The notes beneath the pieces are model-generated. The model was given only the letters and a program-made list of their open reading frames with translations, was not told the DNA's origin and searched no databases. Both the position numbers and the translations under genes were made by a program. 64,000 nt of DNA from Mycoplasmopsis fermentans PG18. Lineage in GTDB: Bacteria > Bacillota_I > Bacilli_A > Mycoplasmatales > Metamycoplasmataceae. Where the stretch lies: assembly GCF_000209735.1 (NCBI RefSeq), contig NC_021002.1, positions 890,821-954,820 of the forward strand, read 5' to 3'. This document shows, piece after piece, positions 9,244 through 23,702 of the stretch; position 1 is the stretch's first letter; each line of letters opens with the position of its first letter.

Positions 9244-10736
9244 AATAAGCCATCTCCATTTTTGTATTTATCATATTCTTTTGAAACGTCTTCAGATTTT
9301 TGATCATTTGTTGCAAAAGGATCATTTTCTTGATATTTGTTTTGGAAGTTAAGCACATCTGCAGCTTCTTTTGAAAGACGTTTTTGTTTTGCAAGATGTT
9401 GACTTTTACGGCGTGCCATGAATTGTTGAATAGTTTCAAGAGCAACTGATACTAAAATCATCATACCTGTACCACCAAAACTTACTATAGCTGGAATTTG
9501 TAATCATAAAATCATTATGTATTGGAATGAAGCTAAGAATACTAAATAGAAACCACTGAAGGTGCAAAGTCTTAAAACAACACCTATTAAATAATCTTCA
9601 GTTTCTTCTCCAGGTCTAATACCAGGAATAAATGTTGAGTTCTTTGCAAAGTCTTCTGAAATCTTGTCAATTCTTGATTGTTGCAATCCAATTATGTAAC
9701 TAAAGAAGAATGTAATTAGAATCAATAATGACAAGCCTAGTGGTTGAGTGAATTGCATATTGGCTTCAATTCATAATTTGCCAGAATTACCTTTTGGAAG
9801 TATTCTAGATATCATAATTGGGAAGCTGACTAGCATTGAGGCGAAGATTATTGGCATAATTCCACCGGGATTTAATTTAATTGGCAATTTACCCATTTCA
9901 TTAATATTTCTACTACGTCCAGCACCAATTTGTTGAATAGGTACATGTCTTTCAGCATTGTAAACTAAAGCAATAATAAATAACAATGCAAAGTAAACAA
10001 ATAAGTAAGTTAAGAATTTTAATGCTCCAACAAAAATTGCTGCTGTACTTTCACTACCAACAAATAAGCTAAATGCTCCTTTAAATTGACTTTGTAATTG
10101 GAATGCAATACCAACAAAAATAATTAAGCTTGTACCATTTCCTAAACCTTTATCTGTAATTTGTTCAGCAATGAATAATGAGAACAATGATCCACCAATT
10201 AAGATTAAAGGCAATATTAAGTAGATTGTAACTTCTCGAGGGAGTTTTTGAATTGGAGTAAATCCAATAAATGGATTGTCACCTAAACTAAGTGATTTAG
10301 TAAGCAAGATAGCTTGAGGGAATGCAATAAACAAAGTCAAAATTCTTGTAATGATATTTAATTTTCTCCGACCTTGTGGTCCACTTTGACTAAGTTTTTG
10401 AATTGGAGGGAAAAGTTTGGTTTGTAAAAGAGACATTATCAAGCTGGCATTAATGAATGGACTAATTCCAAGTGCTGCAAGTGAGAAGTTTTTAAGACCT
10501 CCACCGCCAACAAGGTTTAATGTATTTAAGAATGGGTCATCATTAATATTTACATCAGATAATTTAACAAAAGGAGCTTTGATTGTTGTCATTAAAATAT
10601 AGATTGATAACAACAATAATGTATAAAGCAATTTTTTAGTAATTTCTTTAGTACTTCAGAAAACTATTCATTTGTTTTTGAAGTTATAAAAAAATTTTGA
10701 AATCTTAAATCCTACATTTGAGAAAAATTTCTTCAT
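9237..10736 (-). CDS. secY: Preprotein translocase subunit SecY
   Basis: 499 residues with several UGA Trp codons. It has the ten-helix pattern of the secretion channel; typical loops are LGISPFINASLIMSLLQ, GLGNGTSLIIF and FIPGIRPGEETEDYL. The C-terminal cytoplasmic tail of about 70 residues is unusually long and charged (KNKYQENDPFATNDQKSED). The start at 10736 gives the family's basic N-terminus. Unlike the usual spc operon it does not follow rplO directly: the rRNA unit lies between, so it needs its own promoter or rRNA read-through. Confidence 0.95.
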
Positions 10737-10966
10737 ATATTCAACCCTCACTTTCATTGCAAAAACCAATTCAACTTTGTCTCTTATAAAATACTTTATT
10801 ATTATATAATAAACTACCAAATTTTATAGTAAAAGTTTAATAAAAAAACTTATATTTTTTTAGCCTTAAAATAAATAAAAAATATTTTAGTTTTTTAGTA
10901 TTTTAAAAAAATAAAAAAATTTCACCAAATCCTTTGTTTTATAGGCTTTTTGGTAAAAAAATGAAT
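10737..10966 (-). promoter_or_regulatory. AT-rich gap with probable secY promoter
   Basis: No gene is seen. On the minus strand a TATAAT hexamer is at 10801-10806, with no clear -35 box, about 65 bases before the secY ATG. It lies downstream of the strong rRNA terminator, so a promoter is expected here. A CTATAAAAC motif (minus strand, 10936-10944) lies in the gap. Confidence 0.4.
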
Positions 10967-10989
10967 AAAAAAATGTCACACTCGTGACA
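10967..10989 (-). terminator. Rho-independent terminator of the rRNA unit
   Basis: On the minus strand a perfect stem TGTCAC / GTGACA with loop GAGT is followed by seven T. It lies just past the 23S processing stem, ending the 16S-23S transcript. Confidence 0.85.
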
Positions 10990-10991
10990 CA

Positions 10992-11039
10992 TGTTCTCTG
11001 AAAACTGAATAGTAACAATAATTCATTGAAATGTCATAA
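10992..11039 (-). repeat. 23S rRNA processing stem, 3' side
   Basis: Two blocks, 10992-11015 and 11021-11039, are complementary to 14075-14098 and 13972-13990 on the other side of the 23S gene. Pairing brings the 23S ends together in a long stem of the kind cut by RNase III. Confidence 0.8.
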
Positions 11040-11049
11040 ATACACTTCT

Positions 11050-13931
<2,882 letters not shown>

Positions 13932-14244
13932 AAGTATTTTCCTATTGTTATAGTTTGTTATGATGTGTATTTTAAGACATTTCAATGAATCATAATTAAT
14001 ATGATTTTCTCGATGAAATCAAAACAAATTAACCATTTAATTTAATTTTGATGTCGTTGTAAATATCAAAAAATTTACTATTCAGTTTTCAAAGAACAAA
14101 TGAGAGAAAAAAATATTGTTCTCTCAAAACTAGATATAAAGCTTTAGACCCATAAAAAAGCCACATAACAAAAAATATATAAATAAAATAGGTCTAGTGA
14201 AATAAGGTTAATAGTACTTTAAAAAGTACTCTTTTGTACTCCGT
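13932..14244 (-). other. 16S-23S spacer, no tRNA
   Basis: About 310 bases. It holds the 3' half of the 16S processing stem (14117-14138), the 5' half of the 23S stem (14075-14098) and the second 23S block (13972-13990). No tRNA is seen, as is usual in Mycoplasma spacers. The repeated word TGTTCTTTGAAAACT occurs in the leaders of both 16S and 23S. Confidence 0.8.
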
Positions 14245-15760
<1,516 letters not shown>

Positions 15761-15774
15761 TTGACTGTCATGTT

Positions 15775-15861
15775 TATATATCTAGTTTTCAAAGAACAAT
15801 TGCGCACTCTATGGTTTATAGATTGCTTTTTAATTATATATAATAAAAAATTAAAGAGAAG
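15775..15861 (-). promoter_or_regulatory. rRNA promoter and 16S leader stem
   Basis: On the minus strand TATAAT lies at 15833-15838, about 73 bases before the 16S gene, with a poor -35 region near 15856-15861. Downstream, 15775-15798 (TGTTCTTTGAAAACTAGATA) is complementary to 14117-14138 past the 16S 3' end and forms the 16S processing stem. Confidence 0.55.
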
Positions 15862-16001
15862 AAAATTTTTTTATTTTTTTTCAAAAATTTTGGCAAGTTA
15901 ATTTTAAGAGCAAAAAAACTAATTTTTTGCCTATAAAATAAGATATTTTGGTTACTTTAATAATTTATTTAGTTAGCTAAATATTGCAAAAAATATGAAA
16001 T

Positions 16002-16028
16002 AAAAAAGCAAGGTTACTCCTTACTTCT
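16002..16028 (-). terminator. Terminator after rplO
   Basis: Minus-strand hairpin AAGTAAGG / CCTTGCTT (one G-U pair) with loop AGTAA, then TTTTATTT. It ends the S10-spc transcript before the rRNA promoter, so the rRNA unit is at least partly separate. Confidence 0.75.
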
Positions 16029-16082
16029 TTATATTATTAATAGAAATACTTTTTTATAGACTAACAATAGTTAGGTTGCAAA

Positions 16083-16523
16083 CTATAATAAAGTAACTTT
16101 TCCACCTTTAGCTTCGATTGCATCAATAGCACTTTTTGAAGCTGCATGAAGATTAACATTGAATTTTTTAGTTACTTGACCATTACCCAATAATTTAACA
16201 GGCATTTGTCTTTTAATCAAATTAGCTTTGAATAATGCTTCTAAGTCAATAGTTGCATTTGCTTTAAAGTTGTTTTCTAAATCAACTAAATTAATAATTT
16301 GGTATTCGATGTGGTTAACATTGGTAAATCCACGTTTTCCAATACGACGGAATCAAGGTGTTTGACCACCTTCAAATCCTAGTCTGTGACCCTTACGTTT
16401 GTTTTGTCCACTTTGACCTTTACCAGCTTGTTTACCTTTTCCAGCAGCATGTCCGCGACCAACACGGTGTTTTTCAACACGTGAGCCAGCGGTAGGTCTT
16501 AATGATTGTAATGTTGAGTTCAT
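16083..16523 (-). CDS. rplO: 50S ribosomal protein L15
   Basis: 146 residues. [20 protein letters not shown] and [20 protein letters not shown] are the glycine- and arginine-rich N-terminal blocks that thread into 23S rRNA; the C-terminal domain ends [16 protein letters not shown]-like. It is last in the first part of the cluster. It directly follows rpsE with no rpmD (L30) between, the usual mollicute arrangement. Confidence 0.96.
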
Positions 16524-16577
16524 TTTAGTCCTTTCCTTTATGTAAATAAATTTTTAATTTTACTTAGTCTAAATTAA

Positions 16578-17288
16578 TTAGGCTAAAAGATCTTTAACAT
16601 CTTTACCACGAATGTCAGCAATTTGTTCTGGTGTTCTTAAAGCTTGAAGAGCTTTTAAAGTTGCTCTAACAATGTTTGCTTTTGAACGTGAACCATAAGT
16701 TTTGGTATAAATATCGGTGTAACCTGCAAGTTCAACAACTGCTCTAACTGTACCACTAGCAACAATACCTTTACCTTTTGTATCAGGTTTAAGCATAACT
16801 CTTGAAGCTAAGAATTTAGCATGAACTTCATGAGGTACTGTGATTTTGTTTTGAATTGGAACTGTAATAAGGTGATTTTTAGCATCTTTAACTGCTTTTT
16901 TGATTGAGTCAGGAACTTCGTTTGCTTTTCCATGCCCAAAACCAACACGTCCTTTTTTGTCACCAACAACTACAAAAGCTGCAAATGAGAAACGACGTCC
17001 ACCTTTAACAACTTTAGTTACACGTGAGATATTAACAACTTTTTCGCTGAATTCATTGTCGCTAGCATCAAAGTGATTACGACGGTCACGGCGATTGCCT
17101 TTTTCGAATTTACCTTGTGGACGAGAGTTTTGAGAAATTTTTTGACCTTGAGGTCTTTTTTCTCAAATTTGTTTTTTATCTTTGTTTTCAGCTTTAGCTT
17201 TAGGAGCTACAACTTCTTTAGTTCCTTGAGCTTGGGCTTCTTTAGGTTGTTCTTTATTAACAACTTTCTTTACTTCTGCTTCTGCCAT
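16578..17288 (-). CDS. rpsE: 30S ribosomal protein S5 with N-terminal extension
   Basis: 236 residues against about 165 in E. coli. The S5 core begins near residue 75 ([20 protein letters not shown]) and continues [20 protein letters not shown] and the C-terminal [20 protein letters not shown]. Residues 1 to about 70 form a charged Glu/Lys/Ala/Gln-rich arm ([20 protein letters not shown]) with no known fold. The ATG at 17288 is two bases after the rplR stop. UGA codes Trp in the arm. Confidence 0.95.
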
Positions 17289-17290
17289 AA

Positions 17291-17656
17291 TTAGAATTTA
17301 ACTCCTTTAGCTATACTTCTAACACCTTCTGCGAAGGCTTTAACACGTCCATGATAAATGTAACCTGAACGATCGAATACTATTTCTTTTAATTTAAGGG
17401 CTGCAATTTTAGCACCCATTGCTTCACCAGCTTTAGTTGCTGAAGCAATGTTTCCGTGGTATTTAACTTTAGCTTTAGGATCAAGTGTTGAAACACTTGC
17501 TAAAGTGTGTCCTGTTGTATCGTCAATTAGTTGTGCATAAAAGTTTGTATGAGATTTGAATACGCAAAGACGTGGTTTAGTAGCAGTACCTGAAATACTT
17601 TGACGTTCACGTAAGTGTTTAACTTGACGTGCTTGATTACGAGATAATGTAGCCAT
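17291..17656 (-). CDS. rplR: 50S ribosomal protein L18
   Basis: 121 residues from the ATG at 17656, chosen because GAAAGGA lies the right distance before it; an upstream in-frame TTG would add six residues without a ribosome site. Blocks seen: RLCVFKSHTNFYAQLIDD, the LASVSTLDP motif and the C-terminal YIYHGRVKAFAEGVR-like 5S-binding end. Normal spc position. Confidence 0.95.
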   Translation of the reverse strand: MATLSRNQARQVKHLRERQSISGTATKPRLCVFKSHTNFYAQLIDDTTGHTLASVSTLDPKAKVKYHGNIASATKAGEAMGAKIAALKLKEIVFDRSGYIYHGRVKAFAEGVRSIAKGVKF

Positions 17657-17682
17657 AATATTTTTTCCTTTCAACTAAACTA

Positions 17683-18222
17683 CTATTTAGAAGCAGTTTT
17701 TCCTTCTTTAATACGAATGTATTCGCCTTTGTATGAAATCCCTTTACCTGAGTATGAGTTAGGACGACGAACATCATGCACAACAGCAGCAAATTGACCA
17801 ACTTTTTCTTTGTCAATACCACTAATAATGATTTCAAGAGGTTTTGGAACTTCAACTTTAACACCTTCTGGTACACTTAGACTAACTATGTGGCTGTAAC
17901 CAACAGTTAATTCTAAAGTTTGACCATTAAGTGCAGCTTTGTAACCAACACCTTTGATTGCTAATTCTTTTTTGAAACCTTTTGAAACACCTTCAAGCAT
18001 GCCTTGAATTAAAGCATTTGTTGTTCCGTGTAATTGTTTTGTGTGTTTTTCTTCATTAGCACGGAGGGTTGTAATTTGATTATTTTCAATTTTAATTGCA
18101 ATAAGTGGGCTGAATGTTTTTTCTAATTGGCCTAATGAACCTTTAACATTTAAGGTTGTACCATTTAAATTAACTTCAACACCTGCAGGGATATTTAATA
18201 CTCTATTTCCAACACGAGACAT
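17683..18222 (-). CDS. rplF: 50S ribosomal protein L6
   Basis: 179 residues from the ATG at 18222, which has GGGAGGTG upstream; this gives the standard MSRVGNRVLNIPAGVEV start. The second domain carries YSHIVSLSVPEGVKVEVP and the end RRPNSYSGKGISYKGEYI. L6 supports the factor-binding region near the sarcin-ricin loop. Confidence 0.96.
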   Translation of the reverse strand: MSRVGNRVLNIPAGVEVNLNGTTLNVKGSLGQLEKTFSPLIAIKIENNQITTLRANEEKHTKQLHGTTNALIQGMLEGVSKGFKKELAIKGVGYKAALNGQTLELTVGYSHIVSLSVPEGVKVEVPKPLEIIISGIDKEKVGQFAAVVHDVRRPNSYSGKGISYKGEYIRIKEGKTASK

Positions 18223-18233
18223 AAAGCACCTCC

Positions 18234-18629
18234 CTATCAAATGTAGGCAATGATTTCACCACCCACATTTTCCTTACGAGCTTGTTTTTCAGTCATCATT
18301 CCTTTTGAAGTTGAAATGATTGCTGTACCATAACCTGATAAAATGGTAGGTAATTTGTCAGCTGAAGTATAAACTTTAAGACCTGGTTTTGAAACACGTT
18401 TAAAGTCAACAATTGCACTTTGGTTGTTTTTGTATTTTAATGAAACTTCAAGTACTTTGTCTTTACCTTGGCCTTTTGTAACAAAGTTTGTAATGTAACC
18501 TTCATTTTGAAGAATTTCTAGAATTTTAGCTTTTTTATTTGAAAAAGGAATAGCTACAGTTTTGAATTTACGTTGATTAGCGTTTTTGATTCTAACAATC
18601 ATATCTGAAATTGGATCTGTGATAAACAT
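18234..18629 (-). CDS. rpsH: 30S ribosomal protein S8
   Basis: 131 residues from [20 protein letters not shown] to the Trp codon UGA followed by TAG ([12 protein letters not shown]). The [20 protein letters not shown] block is the conserved 16S h21-binding part. The ATG at 18629 matches the family start; an in-frame upstream start would add three residues. S8 is often the spc autoregulator; no operator was identified here. Confidence 0.95.
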
Positions 18630-18631
18630 AA

Positions 18632-18817
18632 TTATCAACTCGCTTTCTTCATGCCAGGAATTTTTCCTTCATGAGCTAAATTACGGAAACAAATACGGCA
18701 AATCTTGTATTTTCTTAAAACTGCGTGTGGACGTCCACATAATTCACAACGTGTGTAAGCACGTGTTGAGAATTTAGGATGTTTCTTTTGTTTTGCTTTT
18801 AATGAAACTTTAGCCAT
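18632..18817 (-). CDS. rpsZ: 30S ribosomal protein S14, zinc-binding type
   Basis: 61 residues including the final Trp coded by UGA. Two CxxC pairs (CELC, CRIC) bind zinc. The C-terminus [16 protein letters not shown] is the family's hallmark. It sits between rplE and rpsH, one base past the rplE stop. This is the short S14p/uS14 form common in Firmicutes and Mollicutes. Confidence 0.96.
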
Positions 18818-18818
18818 A

Positions 18819-19364
18819 TTATCTATCTCCTTTAATAAATGGAATGCCGATTAATTCTAATAAACTTCTAGCTTCTTCATCTTTATTTGTGCTTGTGATT
18901 AATTGAACATCAAGTCCCTTGATGTGACGAATTTTGTCAAATTCGATTTCTGGGAAAATAATTTCTTCTTTAACACCTAATGAGTAGTTTCCTCTACCAT
19001 CGAATGCTTTAGGGTTGGCACCACGGAAATCACGAATACGTGGCATTGCAACATTAATTAATTTTTCTAAAAAGTCTCACATACGATCACGACGTAGTGT
19101 AACTTTACCACCCATAGGCATGCCTTCACGAAGTTTTCATGAAGCATTTGATTTTTTAGCTCTGGTTTGGAATGGTTTTTGACCTGAAATTTGAGTAAGT
19201 TCATTAAGAACTTCTTCGATAGCTTTAGAGTTTGTTACTTCTTTACCTGCTGTCATATTCAAAACAATTTTTTCTAAACGTGGTACTTGCATAACTGATG
19301 AATAGTTATATTTTTTCATTAATGCAGGTACAACTGTTTTTGTGTAATAAGCTTTTAAATTCAT
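18819..19364 (-). CDS. rplE: 50S ribosomal protein L5
   Basis: 181 residues with UGA Trp codons in the middle ([19 protein letters not shown]). [14 protein letters not shown] and [20 protein letters not shown] are the 5S- and P-site-contacting blocks. It lies between rplX and rpsZ. Confidence 0.96.
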
Positions 19365-19366
19365 AA

Positions 19367-19693
19367 TTAAATTTCCTTCTTAGTTTTACGAGCAACTCTA
19401 ACTTTAGTGTTACCTTTAACTTTAAAACCAACTTTTGAATATTGAGCAGCACCACTTTTGGTAGCTTTTTTAGTAACGATTGCAAGATTTGAAATGTGAA
19501 TAGGAGCTTCAACGTTCTTGATTGAACCTTCTGTATTACTTTGACTTGGTTTTACGTGTTTAGTTACTACGTTTACATCTTTTACATATGCACGGTTTGT
19601 TTTAAAATTTGTTCTAATAATACGACCAATTTTACCTTTATTGCTTCCTGCAATAACAATAACTTCGTCGTTCTTCTTAAGTTTTAATTTCAT
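19367..19693 (-). CDS. rplX: 50S ribosomal protein L24
   Basis: 108 residues with an N-terminal KOW motif ([20 protein letters not shown]) and the loop [17 protein letters not shown] that reaches the 23S 5' domain. It ends two bases before rplE. An AGG-type ribosome site precedes the ATG. Confidence 0.95.
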   Translation of the reverse strand: MKLKLKKNDEVIVIAGSNKGKIGRIIRTNFKTNRAYVKDVNVVTKHVKPSQSNTEGSIKNVEAPIHISNLAIVTKKATKSGAAQYSKVGFKVKGNTKVRVARKTKKEI

Positions 19694-19714
19694 AATTACC
19701 TTCTTTATTTATTA

Positions 19715-20083
19715 TTAAAGAACTTCAGGTGCTAATGAAACGATTTTTAAATAACCACGGTCACGTAATTCACGAGCAACAGGTCCAAACACACTAGTAC
19801 CTCTTAAAGTACCATCATCTTTAATTAACACAACTGCATTATCGTCGAAACGAATATGTGTACCATTTTCACGGCTAATTCCATAAACACTTCTAACAAT
19901 AACACCTTTAACTACTTGTCCTTCTTTTACTAAACCATTAGGTAAAGCTTTTTTAACTGAACAGATAATAACGTCACCGATATTAGCTGTTTTCTTTCTA
20001 CTTCCACCTAAAACTTTGATTACACCAACTTCTTTTGCTCCAGAGTTATCTGCAACATTTAATTTAGAAAGTGCTATAACCAT
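19715..20083 (-). CDS. rplN: 50S ribosomal protein L14
   Basis: 122 residues: [20 protein letters not shown], the VVIVRS-type strand ([11 protein letters not shown]) and [20 protein letters not shown]14 contacts 16S h14 at the subunit interface. The start overlaps the rpsQ stop by one base (TAATG). Confidence 0.97.
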   Translation of the reverse strand: MVIALSKLNVADNSGAKEVGVIKVLGGSRKKTANIGDVIICSVKKALPNGLVKEGQVVKGVIVRSVYGISRENGTHIRFDDNAVVLIKDDGTLRGTSVFGPVARELRDRGYLKIVSLAPEVL

Positions 20084-20349
20084 TATTTTTCTCCTTCAAC
20101 TGCGTGTTGTTTAATTTCAACAAGACGGAAGTGTTTGGTTTTTGAAAGAGGACGTGTTTCCATAATTGTAACGATGTCGTTAACTTTAGCTAAGTTTTTT
20201 TCATCATGAACTGCGAAACGTTTAACAACTTTAAAACGTTTTGAGTAAAGACTATGAGCTTTATAACTTTCAACTTCAACGATGATAGTTTTATCACCAC
20301 GTGCTGAAGCAACACGACCTTGAAGGGTCTTACGTGAACTTCTTTCCAT
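20083..20349 (-). CDS. rpsQ: 30S ribosomal protein S17
   Basis: 88 residues, OB-fold. Blocks seen: [20 protein letters not shown], the H..Y.K.. element [18 protein letters not shown] and [17 protein letters not shown]. It overlaps both neighbours by one base, so rpmC-rpsQ-rplN are translationally coupled. Confidence 0.97.
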   Translation of the reverse strand: MERSSRKTLQGRVASARGDKTIIVEVESYKAHSLYSKRFKVVKRFAVHDEKNLAKVNDIVTIMETRPLSKTKHFRLVEIKQHAVEGEK

Positions 20350-20552
20350 TATTTAGCTCCTCCTTTAGATTCGTTAATTTTTAAAACTGTTAATACTTTA
20401 GCAATGTCACGACGTACTTCTCTAATTTTGTGACTGTGATCTAATGTCCCAGTTTTGTTTTGGAAACGATAAATAAATAATTGTGCTTTTAAATCGTCAA
20501 GTAATTTACGGAGTTCAGCATTATTTTTAACTTTAATATCTTTATAAAGCAT
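20349..20552 (-). CDS. rpmC: 50S ribosomal protein L29
   Basis: 67 residues, two-helix protein near the exit tunnel: [20 protein letters not shown] and [17 protein letters not shown]. The C-terminus ESKGGAK is slightly longer than minimal L29. It overlaps rplP and rpsQ by one base each. Confidence 0.95.
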   Translation of the reverse strand: MLYKDIKVKNNAELRKLLDDLKAQLFIYRFQNKTGTLDHSHKIREVRRDIAKVLTVLKINESKGGAK

Positions 20553-20977
20553 TATTGTTGACCTCCTTGTTCTTTAGCTACTATTCTTCAGCTTACAGGT
20601 AGTTTGTGACCACCTAAACGTAAAGCTTCTCTTGCAATTTCTTCGCTAACACCTGATACTTCGAACATCATTGTGTTAATTCTAACATGTGTATATCATT
20701 TTTCAGGACTACCTTTACCAGAACCCATACGAACACCGATAGGTTTTGATGTTTTTGAGAAGTGAGGGAAGATTCTAATGAAAACTTGACCTTCACGACC
20801 CATATAACGAGTGATAGCAATACGAGCACTTTCTATTTGACGTGCATCGACTCAAGCTGAGCTTACAGCTTGTAAACCAAAGTCACCATAAGCAACTGTA
20901 TTACCTTTGAAGGCTTTACGTTTGTCATGACGTACTAAAAATGGTTTTCTATATTTAGTTCTTTTTGGTTGAAGCAT
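20552..20977 (-). CDS. rplP: 50S ribosomal protein L16
   Basis: 141 residues: [13 protein letters not shown] start, [39 protein letters not shown] and the [15 protein letters not shown] end; the Trp codons are UGA. It organises the A-site tRNA region. Its start lies 23 bases inside rpsC. Confidence 0.97.
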
Positions 20978-21629
20978 CTTTTGACCCTCCTTCCAAAATT
21001 TCGCCTTTTGAAATTCACACTTTAACGCCGATTACACCATAAGTAGTGTGAGCATTTGCGTGTGCATAATCAACATCTTGTCTTAATGTGTGAAGTCTCA
21101 TTTCTCCACGTGAATAGCCTTCTGTTCTAGCCATATCAACACCATTAAGACGACCTGAAACTGCAGTTTTAATACCTTTAGCTCCAGCTTTTAATGCATC
21201 ATTAATAATTAATTTTTGTGCAATACGAAAGCTTTCACGATTTTCAAGTTTAGTTGCAATAGCTTCAGCAGCTAAACGAGCATTAAGTTCAGGATTTTTA
21301 AGTAAAACAACTTGTAAATTAATATCAAGATTTTTGTTTTTTAAGTATTTGTGTAAATCAACATTAATTTTGTCGATTGTACTTCCACCTTCACTAACTA
21401 ACTTATTTGGTGTAGCTGAGTGAATGTAAACTGTTATTTTATTGGCTTGATTTCTTTTGATTTCAACTTGTCCAATTTGGTATTTACGTACTAATTTATC
21501 GAAGAATTTGTAAATTTTAGCATCTTCTACTAAGTATTTTCCATAGTTTGCTTTTTCAGCAAATCAAGATGTATTACGCGCTTTTGTAATTCCGTAACGG
21601 AATCCATTTGGATTAACTTTTTGTCCCAT
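20955..21629 (-). CDS. rpsC: 30S ribosomal protein S3
   Basis: 224 residues: [20 protein letters not shown] start, a KH-2 domain with [20 protein letters not shown], and the C-terminal half with [20 protein letters not shown] and [20 protein letters not shown]. It forms part of the mRNA entry helicase. UGA Trp codons occur in NTSWF and KVWISKG. The last 23 bases overlap rplP. Confidence 0.97.
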
Positions 21630-21635
21630 AATTTA

Positions 21636-21995
21636 CTACTTTCTTTCTTCTAATGTAATTGATAAATGTGATGTACGTTTAAAAATTGAATAAGCTGTTC
21701 CTCTTGAGTGAGGTTGGTATCTTTTAAGTGTTGGTCCTTCATTAACTAAGATTTCTTTAACAAATAATTTAGATGCATCCATTCCGTGGTTGTTTGTAGC
21801 ATTAGCAATTGCTGAGTTAATAAGTTTAATAAATAATTCTGAAGATTTCTTGTTTGTATTTCTTAAAATACCAAGAGCTTCACGCACGTCTTTAGATCTA
21901 ACTAAGTCAGCAACTAAACGTGCTTTACGTGCACTAACACGTTGAATTTCAACATGAGCTTTAGCTTGTTGAACAACTGGTGTATTTTGTGCCAT
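21636..21995 (-). CDS. rplV: 50S ribosomal protein L22
   Basis: 119 residues: IQRVSARKARLVADLVRSKD, SAIANATNNHG and the tunnel hairpin LKRYQPHSRGTAYSIFKRT; the hairpin is where macrolide resistance changes fall in other species. It sits between rpsS and rpsC. Confidence 0.96.
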   Translation of the reverse strand: MAQNTPVVQQAKAHVEIQRVSARKARLVADLVRSKDVREALGILRNTNKKSSELFIKLINSAIANATNNHGMDASKLFVKEILVNEGPTLKRYQPHSRGTAYSIFKRTSHLSITLEERK

Positions 21996-21997
21996 AA

Positions 21998-22273
21998 CTA
22001 TTTCTTACCTTTGTCAGCACCGTGACCTGAGAAGGTTCTTGTAGGTACAAATTCACCTAACTTGTGACCAACCATGTCATCTGTTACATAAACATCAATA
22101 AATTGCTTGCCATTGTGTACTTGGAATGTTAAACCAATGAAACTTGGAAAGATGGTTGAACGTCTTGATCAAGTTTTAATTGGTTTTTTTGGCGCTTTGC
22201 CTTCAACAATAGCATCTACTTTTTTAAGTAAATGTTCGTCTGCAAAAGGTCCTTTTTTAAGACTACGAGCCAT
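21998..22273 (-). CDS. rpsS: 30S ribosomal protein S19
   Basis: 91 residues: [19 protein letters not shown] start, [20 protein letters not shown] (Trp as UGA) and the C-terminal [20 protein letters not shown] that contacts A-site tRNA. The ATG overlaps the rplB stop by one base. Confidence 0.97.
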
Positions 22274-23118
22274 TATTTAGCATCCTTTCTTCTTCTTACG
22301 ATAAGTTTGTTTGAAGATTTCTTAGTTTTTCTTGTTTTAACTCCAAGAGCTTTTTTACCTCAAGGAGTAAGAGGAGCTTTACGACCAACAGGTTGTTTAC
22401 CTTCACCACCACCATGTGGGTGATCCACAGGGTTCATAACTGAACCACGAACTGTTGGACGAACACCTTTATAACGGTTTCTACCAGCTTTTCCTAAATC
22501 AACCAATAAATGTTCTTCGTTACCAACTGAACCGATAGTTGCACGGCAACGAGCTAAGATACGACGCATTTCACCGCTTTTTAGACGTAAAACAACATAT
22601 TTACCGTCGTCATCTTTACCTAAGATTTGTGCAGATGTACCTGCTGATCTAGCAATAATACCTCCACCACCTGGTTGCATTTCAATGTTGTGTACAATTG
22701 TACCTTCTGGAATGCTTGAAAGTGGTAATGCATTACCTACTAAAATGTCAGCGTGTTCACCTGAAATAACGCTTTGGCCTACTTTAATGCCTTCAGGCGC
22801 TAAAATATACCTTTTTTCTCCATCAGCATATGCTAATAAACAAATATTAGCTGAACGGTTAGGATCATATTCAATGGTCTTAACTACTGCTGGAATATTG
22901 TCCTTATTACGTTTGAAGTCAATTAATCTGTAAAATCTCTTAACACGACCACCCTTGTGACGTACTGTAATCTTACCTTGGTTATTGCGACCAGCACTAT
23001 ATTTTAATAGTGTAAGTAAAGATTTTTCAGGAGCATGTCCACTTAAGTTTTCTGTGTAATGTAGAGATGACATATTACGACGTCCATTCGTAGTTGGCTT
23101 GTAATGTTTAATTGCCAT
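22273..23118 (-). CDS. rplB: 50S ribosomal protein L2
   Basis: 281 residues once UGA after APLTP is read as Trp. Conserved parts: [40 protein letters not shown] and [19 protein letters not shown], which includes the peptidyl-transferase-proximal His. It is normally placed between rplW and rpsS. A GGAG site precedes the ATG at 23118. Confidence 0.97.
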
Positions 23119-23189
23119 TTCTAATTTTCTCCTTGCTTAAAAATAGATGAGGAAATTTTTCTTTTAAGCAAAATTTAATCCTCTAATAA

Positions 23190-23702
23190 TTATTTTGAAC
23201 TCTTCTTAGCAGCTGCAACTTTTTTAGCAGCAGGTTTTGAAGTAGTTGATTTTGTAGTTTTTTCAGCTTTTGAGCTGTCTGCTTTTTTGCTTTCAGCTGC
23301 TTTAGCTTTTTTAGCAGCAAGTTTTTTAGCAATTTCTGCTTCTTTAGCTGCTGCTTGTTTTTTATCTTCAGCTTTTTTAGCTTTAACTTTAGCTTCTTTT
23401 TTAGCATCTTGAGCTTCAGCTTCATTTGGATAATAAACGATTTTATCTCCTTCAGCTAAAGTAATCATTGCTTTTTTGTAACGATTTGTAAAACCGTTGT
23501 AACGACCTACTCTTTTAGGTTTTTTGTCAACTTTTAAAATGTTAACTTTAACAACTTTAACTTTGAAAATAAATTCAATTGCTTCTTTAATTTGATATTT
23601 GTTTGCAGCTCAATCAACTTCTCATGTGTATGTGTTTGAACTTTGTAAAATGTTGGTTTTTTCAGTGAGAACTGGTCTATGTAATACTTGAGTAATTTCC
23701 AT
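23190..23702 (-). CDS. rplW: 50S ribosomal protein L23 with Lys/Ala-rich C-terminal tail
   Basis: 170 residues against about 100 in most bacteria. The L23 core is residues 1-95: [15 protein letters not shown], the tunnel-exit loop and [20 protein letters not shown]. Residues from about 100 on are a low-complexity Lys/Ala/Ser helix-prone tail ([20 protein letters not shown] and more). L23 is the docking site for SRP and trigger factor at the exit, so the tail would hang near the nascent chain. The start overlaps the rplD stop by one base. Confidence 0.95.

Noticed and set aside
9038-9445. Frames overlapping adk and the secY C-terminus
   Set aside because: The adk and secY frames carry the conserved motifs; these are shadows in other frames.
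23183-23425. Lys/Leu-rich frame of 80 codons inside rplW
   Set aside because: It is a frame shadow of the Lys/Ala-rich tail of L23; the composition explains it.
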